Under the pieces are notes generated by a model, which saw only the letters and a program-made list of their open reading frames with translations, searched no databases and was not told the DNA's origin. A stretch of DNA of 64,000 nucleotides, taken from positions 434,001-498,000 of the forward strand of contig NW_002476368.1 of the NCBI RefSeq assembly GCF_000189635.1, read 5' to 3'. The first letter of the stretch is position 1. Each line of letters begins with the position of its first letter. Of the stretch, positions 12,013 through 23,167 are shown piece after piece. This DNA comes from Tetrahymena thermophila SB210 (taxonomy: Eukaryota > Ciliophora > Oligohymenophorea > Hymenostomatida > Tetrahymenidae). A program made the position numbers and the translations under genes.

Positions 12013-15000
12013 TACTTTCTTATTATATTTTAAATATTTTATACGATTAAATTAATAATTTAAAAAATAAAAAAATTTTAGAAAATTTCATTCTTAATAA
12101 TAAATAATGATACAAAAAGATTCTTTAAAAAAATATATACATAGTTTATGATCTAAAGTAACTTTCTAATAATTTAAAGCTTATATTTTTTCAACCATTT
12201 AAATTAATCAAAAAAAAAGTCTAGCTCCCTTTTTTATTTTTTAGATTAATAGAACAATTACAGAATATTTTTAATCAATTAAAAATTTTTATATTTTTAT
12301 TTATTATTCATTGAGCAATAAATATCTGGGCTTGTAAAAAATGAATGGGATTTAAATATATAATTATTTTAGTTATTATTTTTACTTATATTATTTAAGT
12401 TATTATTCTTTTTAAGTTTTTTAATTGTTTATATTTTACTTATTGTTATTCTTTAAGTTTATTACCAGTAATCTTTTAATTATCTTTTGTTTGTAAGTGT
12501 AATTCTTTTTATCTTCACCAATATATTTATTTATTCTTTAATTATATATACATTTTTTCCATAAGCAACTTATTATTCTGTGATATTTTTGAGGATTGCA
12601 CTGTAGATTTATCAGTTCAATGTTAAATTATATAATTACTACTAAGAAAATTTTTGCCATAATATTATGAACTATTATTCTTGTAAATATTGTGTTTTAT
12701 GAAAGAGCCACTCTGTGATAATCACCTTTTTCTATTAATTATTCCTTTAAAATTTCTTCCTGATTGCTTATTTCTTATACAACCGAAGTTTGATACTTTT
12801 TAATTTCTAAAACATTATCTATTTGAATTGTAATTGTTAATTTATAGGTATTGCTACACATTCATTTTTAGTCTTATTTTATATTAAATAGAATTATTAA
12901 AAAAAAAAATAAAACTAATAAAAATGCATTTTTATTTTATTTATAAATATAGCTAGCAGAAAAATTAAAATTACAAACTTCTTTTGGATAAGGGCTAGAT
13001 TATCTTCATTCTTATCTTTAAATAGGATATTTTTTCTTTCTTGGTGATAGTTATATTGTTGAAAAGTAATAGTAATGCACAGAATCATTTGTGATAAATT
13101 TATAAACTTAAAAATTTATGGTATTATTTTTTGATTGAAAATGATGATTTTATTATTGTTGATAATTGAAGTGAAATAATTTTTAAGAATGTGATAGAAA
13201 TATTATCCCATATCAATTTTCTTCAAGATTACTGAGAGGATCCACCCTATGTGTCCATAAATTCGTACTTTACTTCCTCAAGCTCACACCTTTTACTAGT
13301 TACTTTTAATGGCCCTTCTTTCAAAAAAATTAAAGTTGAAATTAATATTAGAATATATTTTATCTGTTGTAATTGTTAATAAATAACAGTGTTACTTTTG
13401 CCAATTAATATTTATTAGATATTTTTTTTATTTTAGTGTGATGAATTTGTGGAGGTGTTAAAATTGTATTCTGGTTAATAGTTATCTATTGTGATTAATG
13501 TGGTTTTAATAATGTGGAATGTGATTGATGAATTTCTTGAGAGGTATTATCTTTTATATTTTTTATTAAAAATAATTAATTATTTTTCTAAATATACATT
13601 TCCAAATCATAATATCTACATCATTTTCATAAAAAATGTATTTTTGTTTGATACTTTTAAAATTTTCTTTATCAATAGTTAGTTGTACATATTGAAATAA
13701 AAGTATATAATTTGTTGAAATCTATAATTTCAATTACATGAATATGATACTTTTCTCTGTTTTTAATACCATAAATTTTATAAATAGTCCTTGCAAAAGC
13801 TTTTTATCCTTTACTATTTTGAATTTAATTTATAAATTAATATTTTAATACATACTTTAAAATAGATCATTTTCATTAAAAAAATTAAGAAAAATAGTTA
13901 TTTTAAGTTAAAAAATTATGTGAAAACTAACAAACTGCCATGAAAATACATACTGTAAATGCTCATTAATTAAGGCATATTTTAATTAAGGCATTTTTTT
14001 CTTAAATTTTTTTTTTTGGCACTTTTTTTTGGGTAAAAAAGATACTTAGGGAATGCCTTAATTAATGAGCATTTACAGTATATGCTAATTGAAATATGGT
14101 TTAACAGGTTTTTAATAAACAGTATTTAATAGCTTAATATTTTTAATCCAATAAATAATTTGTATTAAAAATTTAATTTCTAACCTTATAATTAATTTAA
14201 AAAATGATGAGAGATTTTTAAAAAATAAAATATTGTTTACACATTTAATTTATATATTTTGAAAGCTACTTTGTTTGCAGGTAAAAATTGTATTTAATTA
14301 TTGTAACGATACATGCCAGTTATGTCTTTACTTGTAATTGTGCTTTTTACTTGTTAATTTAGAATTAATAAGAATTTTAATAAGGGTTTTTACTCTTATT
14401 TCTAAGCTGTTATAGATTCATTTATATGGTAAATTTAATTTGAATATCTTCGAAATTCGACCACTTCTTGATACTAACTCTAAAAAAATTAATAAATCTA
14501 AATAAAACATATAAATAATTACATCCTTAATTAGTTTATAAAATTTATTTGAACTTTACTAAATCAAATCTTAAGATTAAATATGGAAATTTTAAATGTT
14601 TTAAATTAGAATTTAGAAGGAATATTATTAAAAAATAAATTCACAAATAATGAATACTATACAAAACTCCAGAATATCATGGAAATACTTGAAGAGTGTT
14701 ATTTTGAACTTAGATAAGCAACATTTTAATAGCAAGTGCCTCCGTTTTCAATAATGTAATTGCTAATTCGAATATAAAAAATGTAAAAAGAGCAACAATA
14801 TTAAAAATAGTCTAACCCTCCAAAAAAAATTTATTATTGCTTGTTTTGTAAATAAGGTCTACAGAATTTGCTTCAATTATTATAGCTGGTTATTTTATAT
14901 TTTATTAATTTAATCATGATTTTATTTAAATTAGAGTTAGCTGCGAAAGTATAATTTTTTTAAAGTAAATTTGATTCTAAATGGATGAACAGTGGATAAT

Positions 15001-15570
15001 TTATTTACTACCATAGTAATAATAATTCTAGTAAACTTTAGGTGAAAAATTAATTTTTGAAATTTAGATAAATAGATTAATTTACTGAATTAATTATAAT
15101 TGATGATTTCTTCTATTTAAAAGAAAGAAAAAATCTTCTTTTATATTGATGTTTAAATAATTTGTTTATTTATTCTAACTAGTTAATATTAAAAAATTAG
15201 TATCAACAGGATGGTATGGATACAAATGGTGATTTTACATCACCTTATCATTTTCTTTTAACCACTAATAGAAAAAATACTATATTTAATAAACCAAGAA
15301 AACTGTGGTAATAATTAACTTGAAATCATTATAAGATACAAGTTCGAATATTATTTTTAAAATAAAGTTAATTTAATTATCTTTGTTTTGTAAATAATGA
15401 TAATTTAATTAAAGACCACACAATTTTATGGGTGAATGCAAATCTAAGCTTTTTTTGTATTCTTCGAATAAAAGTAATATGTAGATAAATTATGAATGAT
15501 CCTTCTATTTAATTAAAAAGAAATTTTTGTTTTTTTATAATTTATTAATAAGTAAAAAATAATCTTAAAA
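12013..15570. other. 3.6-kb spacer between copies 2 and 3, mostly a diverged copy of the copy-2 upstream flank
   Basis: No gene is supported. About 12880-15570 is homologous to about 7730-9594, so gene and upstream flank were duplicated together as one unit. One clear difference is an extra 126-bp palindromic element at 13953-14078, absent from the corresponding place upstream of copy 2. The first 870 bp are unrelated AT-rich DNA. Confidence 0.65.
13953..14078. mobile_element. MITE-like element: 26-bp perfect terminal inverted repeats, TA-flanked
   Basis: The left end 13953-13978 begins CTGTAAATGCTCATTAATTA and is the exact reverse complement of 14053-14078. A TA dinucleotide sits immediately outside each end (13951-13952 and 14079-14080). 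The interior is a T-rich tract with a second copy of TTAATTAAGGCAT. The duplicated flank upstream of copy 2 (around 8795) lacks the insert and reads straight through, which serves as an empty site. TA target and short internal sequence fit a non-autonomous Tc1/mariner-type element. An internal eliminated sequence of ciliates, which can also be TA-bounded, is the alternative. No coding capacity. Confidence 0.7.
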
Positions 15571-18006
15571 ATGCAAGTAAATTCAAGTTTATTTATATTA
15601 TTACTTTGCTCAATTAGCAGCGTATACGCTCTTAGTAAATGCTAATGCACTGTAGATTCATCTCCAATTCCTGGTTCTAGTAGTACTCCTCCTACAACAC
15701 TTTCTCTTTCTACTGATAATGAAGTAATTGATAATGTAGATTAAGGAAAGCTAATTGCTGTTGGATCTATTTAAGTCCTTCAAAAACTTTTCTCAGTTTA
15801 AAAGCAATCAAGTGGAGGTCTTAACTAAAATTGTCCTTCAGGATACATCCCTGTCACTTAAGATGACTTAACCTCTATCATCGCAAGGTCAGATTTTTAG
15901 TCTTTAGTTAGCTCTACATATTTGAACCTTGATTTCTCTCAAAATACCTATTATTCTTCTACTAAGGTCAACCCTACAGTTACTAGTGGTAGTGACGCTA
16001 ATGCTTATGTCTACTATACTTTATCTCTAGATAAGAATAGTAAACCTGTTATTGGATAGGAAAATACATATTTTGATTCGAAAACAAAAGCTACAATTTG
16101 CAAAAGAAATTTGTAGCAATTCTCAATATCATTAGCTGGATATGAAGGATTTGATTTAGAAAAAGGAAAGTCCTACTAAATGTAAATCACTAACAAAAAT
16201 GTTTTGTAATATTACATTTATGATAACAATGGAAATAAATTTACAACTTAAACCTTCACTTATACTCATAATGGAGACTCTTAATGGGGATGCGCTACAC
16301 TCAACTTCAAGCTCTAGCTCTTTGGAGGAGTCTCAGTTGGTGATTGTCTTTCTATTTGGACTTAAAATTAGATTGCCTTTAATGCTGATTCTAGCAGTTT
16401 TAATATGAATTCAATATAAACCAGTGTCTTATCAGGAGTGAAAGCTAATGTGAATACTGGCTTCTTTTTCAGTCCTGGTTCTGCTCCTATAGCTCCTATT
16501 ATTGGAGATTCAAGTTCCTTTTATGTCTATTACTCAGTTCAAACGACAAACCAACTGATGGTTTAGAAGGTTTCAAGCACAGGAACACCGATTGGATCTG
16601 CAATAGACACTAAATAGGTAGGTAATCCTTTTGATATTGTTTCAACAGGTTTTGGTTTTGTAGTGATGGCAGCTGATTCTACTTAGAGAGCTTTTATCTA
16701 AGCAATTAACAAAGATGGATCATAGAGGTGGTTTAGAATACTAGTTAACAATGGCGATTCACCTAATAGTCCTAAAGATTAAATAGAATTCTTTTCAGAT
16801 GATAAGTGTAGCTTACCTTTTGGAATGGCTTGTATGTATAAACCTCATAATGGTAGACTTAACTATGCAAGAGGAAAAATATAAGCTATATGGGCTCATT
16901 ATAACCATTTTGGATTTAACAGTGATGGCTCTAAAAATGACCACACTGGAGATACTATGATCAGTTTGGATGCAGATACAGGATATAACTAGAATATATT
17001 TTGGGCTTGGGGAGCTTCTCATTCTTTGTATTAAAACATGCACTATGATGGAAAAAATCTGTATGTAGCTTCACTTGGAGATGCATTCCCAATGAATATT
17101 AAATTTTAGGTTTGCAACATTGATACCTTTTAATGTAATACTAGTAGTACTGTTGTTTAAGGAGATATTCCTGGAAATGGTGGTGGTTCATCATCAGGTA
17201 GAATTGGTGGTTTCTTTAGTATTTATGGAAACAGAAATCAAAAACTATTTGTCTATCAGAGAAAGGCATGCAATGGAGGATATGCCGGTACTACTTCAAC
17301 TAACTCAATCAATGAGCTAGCTGTTATTAAGTTTGACTCATAGTTGAAATACATTTCCTCTACAACTCTTTTGAGTGGTGATATAGCTTCTAGAGTGAAT
17401 AGCATAAAATCATAAGCTTATGGAAAAAATATACTGCTTGCTTACACTGTAATTCCTTCTTCTGAATTGTAAAATTTCAATCGTTAGAATAGCAATGCTA
17501 AAGTAGATTAGGCTTTTATTGCTTTACTTAGCGGAACAGATGGGTCATTCTTAGTATAACCAAAATAGTTATCAAATTTCTAAATAAATTCATCAGATGA
17601 TTGGAGAATATTGGAGAACGGAAGTATTGCTTATACATATATTGACAGCAGTAACAACTTAAATATCTACTATACTCCTTCTTTAACAATACCAAGTTAT
17701 CCCAATCCTATATTGACATCAGATACTACATATGGGTTTGGTAGTTTTACTAATACTTTGGTTAATATTCCAATAAATAACTACAATAATGTTTGTGTTA
17801 AATAAGGTGATTCTAATTGGAGTACTGTAGACTTTGGAGGAAATTCATCTAATAATGGAAATAGTGGTAATAATAATTCAAATAATAACTCAAACAATAA
17901 TACAAATAATAATTCAAATATAAATACAAATAATAATAATAATTCTTATAAATAGATAGTAAAGAATTTATGGTTTATTTTAATAATATTAACCTTAAGT
18001 GTATGA
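15571..18006 (+). CDS. Family copy 3: secreted, probably GPI-anchored surface protein
   Basis: One exon of 812 codons (811 aa), ATG at 15571 to TGA at 18004-18006. The signal peptide MQVNSSLFILLLCSISSVYA is followed by LSKCQCTVDSSPIPGSSST. The body is collinear with copy 2. Between about 16139 and 16915 it is almost base-for-base identical to copy 4 (20695-21471), although both sides diverge, which points to gene conversion. The linker is poly-Asn with interspersed Ser/Thr, and the hydrophobic tail is KNLWFILIILTLSV. Function unknown. Same strand and spacing as its neighbours suggest independent promoters carried within the duplicated 5' flank. Confidence 0.93.
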
Positions 18007-20126
18007 TACTTCTTATTATTTTTTAATAGTATAAATTATTCAATTAATAATATATAAAATATAAAATTATAAAATTGATGAATTATTTTAAGAAAATTTC
18101 ATCCATAATAATAATCTTTAAAAAATATTAAATTGATTGTGAAATGTTTGATATAAAAATGGTTTATGAAATTTATATTAAATGTAAGTGGTTTAGGATC
18201 TGATGTATCTTTCTTTATGGGATTTGTTTTTTTAACCATTTAAATGAGTATAATTAATTTATTTTCCTTCATTATATTCAAACCACCTTTAAATGTTTAA
18301 TAATAAAATGTATAATTAATAAGAATGAGGAATAAAAAGTAGTTTTGAATTTTCTCACAAAAGTTTCCTTAATAACTTATTCATATTATTTTTACTTACT
18401 AGTATAATTAATTTTTTGAGAAGCAATTTTTGCAATAAAATTATATTTTTAATATTGTGTATTGTTTATTGTTTATTCAAATTATCTTTTGCATATTATT
18501 TATGATTTTTTGATTATCAAAAATTTCAGTGCTATTATTTTTAGTTTAGTGTACATAAAAATTCCTAAATATATTTAATATTTCAAAAAAATATCAAATC
18601 TTTTAATATTCAGCTTCCTTATTCTTTACTTTTTAATAATGATGACATTTATAATAAATTAATAATTTTTGTGAAAAGTAAATTTAAAATTGATAAGATA
18701 AAATTACCAACATTAAAATTGAGCTTAAATAAAAAATATATAAATGTTGAGATTTTATAACTTTAAAAATACTATTTATGATAAAAATATTATTCGAGCA
18801 TACAGCCTAAGAATTATTCCTAAAATTTAAGATTTATTATAATTAAAAGACAATAAAGCATTTATACAATGCAAAAAATACAAATCAATATAATATATTA
18901 AATTTGGTAATCTGCAAGATTAAAGTAACAAAAAAAATAATTAATAAAACAACCACTTTTCAAAAATTAAAATATTCTTTTTATTAGATAAAATCTAAAT
19001 ATATTAAAGTATTTTATTTTTATTAACATAAAATAAACCAAATTTAAAAAATACAGGGGTAAACTAAACTAAAGGAAGAGAATAAATTTATTTTAATTTC
19101 AAATAGAATTAAGTTCTGCTAAAATATCAAATATCTCTAAAATGATCAGGCAATCCCCTTTTATATCTGAAAATAATTTGATTTATTTATCATTAATAGT
19201 TTCAAGTTGATGATTATTTTAATTTAGTTTTACTATCCTTCTATATATTATCTATAATAATAATAATATTAAAAATATGGTAAGATTTATTTATTAAATT
19301 TTAAAAAGAAACGTAAATAATTAGTGTAAATTGTACATTCTGTTAAAATACAAATTATATTAGTTATAATAAATTAAATTCAAGACAATATACATTATGA
19401 TAAATTAAGACCACACATAACCATTCTTTTGTTTATTATTACACACCCTTACTTATAATTATTTTGAATCAAGATTTTAATTTATTAGTATTTAAAACAA
19501 ATTTATATTTTAAAAACGAATGGCTTTATTTTTTCTAAATGTTGTACTTACTTTTAATTTAATTAACCTTCCATTTAATTAAATTAATCATAAAATACTC
19601 ATAAATAGTAATATCTAAACAAATTCTCCAAGAACTATAGATCTATTTATAATATTTATATTTTTATTGTGGGATTATAGTATATTTTTAATAGTTTTTA
19701 AGTTTTTTAAAATTAAATTTATAAATATTTCAAAATGATAGTTGTTAAAAAAATATATGAATTCATCTGTTAGAGTTTTTATACTATCTAAAATATTAGC
19801 TTATATAGAAAAATGTACATTTGTATTAGTAACTGTTTATTTTAAATGTGGTTATAACTAATTTCAAAATGTGGATGAAATTAAATTATGAACTTTGTTT
19901 TTTATTTCAATTTACATTTAAATTAAATTAATTATGGTTATGAATAATTTATATTTAATTTCAGGTTAATTTAAAGTAAGAAAAAACATATATTTCATTA
20001 AGCTTTAACCTTGGCATAACCACATATTTAATAATCATACATAATACTATTTTGAAATATTTTCTTTAAATTCAAATATACTTTCCAAGTAAAAAAAATA
20101 ATTAAATAAAAAACAAACAATTAAAA
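18007..20126. other. 2.1-kb spacer between copies 3 and 4
   Basis: No gene is supported. The block at about 18800-18965 resembles the copy-1 3' flank (about 2395-2600). The remainder is very AT-rich, with homopolymer-rich stretches and no convincing open frame or structured RNA. I do not see the long upstream flank shared by copies 2 and 3 in front of copy 4. Confidence 0.6.
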
Positions 20127-22604
20127 ATGCAAATTAATTTGAATTTATTTTTCTTACTGCTTTGCTCAATTAGCTGTGTTTACGCTCTTAGTAAATGCTA
20201 ATGTACTATAGATTCGTCTCCTATTCCAGGTTCTAGTAGTAATCCTCCTACAACTCTTTCTCTTTCTACTGATGATGAAGTTATTAACAATTCAGATTAA
20301 GGAAAGCTAATTGCTGTTGGATCTATTTAAGTTCTTCAAAAACTTTTCTCAGTTTAACAACAATCAAGTGGAGGTCTCAACTAAAATTGCCCCTCTGGAT
20401 ACATTCCTCTCACTTAAGATGACTTAACCTCTATCATCGCAAGGTCAGATTTTTAGTCTTTAGTTGGCTCTACATATTTGAACCTTGACTTCTCTCAAAA
20501 TACCTATTATTCTTCTACTAAGGTCAACCCTACAGTTACTAGTGGTAGTGACGCTAATGCTTATGTCTACTATACTTTATCTCTAGATAAGAATAATAAA
20601 CCTGTTATTGGATAGGAAAATACATATTTTGATAAGAAAACAAAATCTACAATCTGCAAAAGAAATTTGTAGCAATTCTCAATTTCTTTAGCAGGATATG
20701 AAGGATTTGATTTAGAAAAAGGAAAGTCCTACTAAATGTAAATCACTAACAAAAATGTTTTGTAATATTACATTTATGATAACAATGGAAATAAATTTAC
20801 AACTTAAACCTTCACTTATACTCATAATGGAGACTCTTAATGGGGATGCGCTACACTCAACTTCAAGCTCTAGCTCTTTGGAGGAGTCTCAGTTGGTGAT
20901 TGTCTTTCTATTTGGACTTAAAATTAGATTGCCTTTAATGCTGATTCTAGCAGTTTTAATATGAATTCAATATAAACCAGTGTCTTATCAGGAGTGAAAG
21001 CTAATGTGAATACTGGCTTCTTTTTCAGTCCTGGTTCTGCTCCTATAGCTCCTATTATTGGAGATTCAAGTTCCTTTTATGTCTATTACTCAGTTCAAAC
21101 GACAAACCAACTGATGGTTTAGAAGGTTTCAAGCACAGGAACACCGATTGGATCTGCAATAGATACTAAATAGGTAGGTAATCCTTTTGATATTGTTTCA
21201 ACAGGTTTTGGTTTTGTAGTGATGGCAGCTGATTCTACTTAGAGAGCTTTTATCTAAGCAATTAACAAAGATGGATCATAGAGGTGGTTTAGAATACTAG
21301 TTAACAATGGCGATTCACCTAATAGTCCTAAAGATTAAATAGAATTCTTTTCAGATGATAAGTGTAGCTTACCTTTTGGAATGGCTTGTATGTATAAACC
21401 TCATAATGGTAGACTTAACTATGCAAGAGGAAAAATATAAGCTATATGGGCTCATTATAACCATTTTGGATTTAATAGTGATGGTACTAAAAATGATCAC
21501 ACTGGAGATACTTTGATCAGTTTGGATGCAGATACAGGATATAATTAGAATGTATTTTGGGCTTGGGGTGCTTCTCATTCTTTGTATTAAAACATGCACT
21601 ATGATGGAAAAAATCTGTATGTAGCTTCACTTGGAGATGCATACCCAATGAATATTAAATTTTAGGTTTGCAATATTGATACGTTTTAATGTAATACTAG
21701 TAGTACTGTTGTTTAAGGAGATATTCCTGGAAATGGTAGCGGGTAAGCAGCAGGTAGAATTGGTGGTTTTTTTAGCATTTATGGAAACAGAAATCAAAAA
21801 CTATTTGTCTATTAGAGAAAGGCAAGTACAGGAGGACATGCGGGTACCACTTCAACTAACTCAATCAATGAGCTAGCTGTTATTAAGTTTGATTCTTAGT
21901 TAAATTACATTTCCTCTACAACTCTTTTAAGTGGTGATATAGCTTCTAGAGTGAATAGCATAAAATCATTAGCTTATGGAAAAAATATACTGCTTGCTTA
22001 CACTGTAATTCCTTCTTCTGAATTGTAAAATTTCAATCGTTAGAATAGCAATGCTAAAGTAGATTAGGCTTTTATTGCTTTACTTAGCGGGGTAGATGGA
22101 TCATTCTTAATATAGCCAACCTAGTTATCAAATTTCTAAATAAATTCATCAGATGATTGGAGAATACTGGAGAACGGAAGTATTGCTTATACATATATTG
22201 ACAGCAGTAATAACTTAAATATCTACTATACTCCTTCTTTAACAATACCTAGTTATCCAAATCCTATATTGACATCAGATACTACATATGGGTTTGGTAG
22301 TTTTACTAATACTTTGGTTAATAATCCTATAAATAACTACAATAATGTTTGTGTTAAATAAGGTGATTCTAATTGGAGTACTGTAGACTTTGGAGGAAAT
22401 TCATCTAATAATGGAAATAATAATAACAATAACAACAATAATAACAATAGCAGTAATAATAACAACAATAACAGTAATAATAATAACAGTAATTAAAATA
22501 ACCCAAATAACTAAAATAAAGATAAGTTTGATGATTAAATTTCTTTTGACAGCATATTAAAAAGTTTTTAAATAATTTTAATTATATTAGCCTTAAACAT
22601 ATGA
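20127..22604 (+). CDS. Family copy 4: secreted, probably GPI-anchored surface protein, longest Asn-rich linker
   Basis: One exon of 826 codons (825 aa), ATG at 20127 to TGA at 22602-22604. The signal peptide is MQINLNLFFLLLCSISCVYA. The body is collinear with copies 2 and 3. The linker is longer here: a run of about 20 Asn broken by single Ser, then QNNPNNQNKDKFDDQISFD, before the hydrophobic tail SFQIILIILALNI. Its middle third is nearly identical to copy 3. Asn runs are encoded mainly by AAT/AAC repeats (about 22410-22500), a slippage-prone tract that likely explains length differences within the family. Function unknown; GPI-anchored surface exposure inferred. Confidence 0.93.
22410..22500 (+). 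repeat. AAT/AAC trinucleotide tract coding poly-Asn in copy 4
   Basis: About 90 bp of AAT/AAC triplets with occasional AGC/AGT encode an Asn/Ser run in the pre-anchor linker. The matching region is shorter in copies 2 and 3 and is replaced by a 57-bp repeat in copy 1. Confidence 0.85.
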
Positions 22605-23167
22605 TATATTTTATGTAGAATTTTAGACTTTTTTTCTGTTGAATATAAAAATAAATAATTTTTTTTAGTTAATATTTAAAATAAAGATATGAAAAAATTT
22701 GATATTATTTTTTAAAATTAAGATAATTTGAAATATTTAAAATTATTAAAAATAAAAAAAGAAAAATGATTTTTTATTTAAATTTCAAACAAAAACTCAA
22801 AAATAAATGACCTTATACATTTAATTAAAAACAAATTTTTCAGAAATTTTTATTTTTAAAAATAAATTAAAAAAAAAGATGAAGTATTTGATAATGAAAT
22901 ATTAGTGTATAAATTATTTTTAGATTAAAAAATTTAATGAGATATGTATTAAAGTAAATAAGGAACTTATAATATAAAATTGTTAAATAAGAATAGAATT
23001 TTAAGTTTATGTTAAAAAAAATATTAATTTAAATTTCATTTCATTTCACTTGTGAAATGAATAAACGATTCATTTAGATTTGTTGTAAAAGTATGAAAAT
23101 TTAGTTTAGAATATTTTATTAAATTGCTTAAACAAATACCAATAAAAAATTTAATCAATTTATTAAT
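22605..23167. other. Convergent spacer between copy 4 and the ABC transporter
   Basis: About 560 bp of AT-rich DNA. The only notable item is a short hairpin near 23043-23062 (ATTTCAC-TT-GTGAAAT), possibly a 3'-end signal for either gene. No coding sequence seen. Confidence 0.55.

Noticed and set aside
16199-16408. 69-aa open frame, identical at 20755-20964
   Set aside because: Out-of-frame reading within family copies 3 and 4; the identity reflects the shared gene-conversion tract, not a separate gene.
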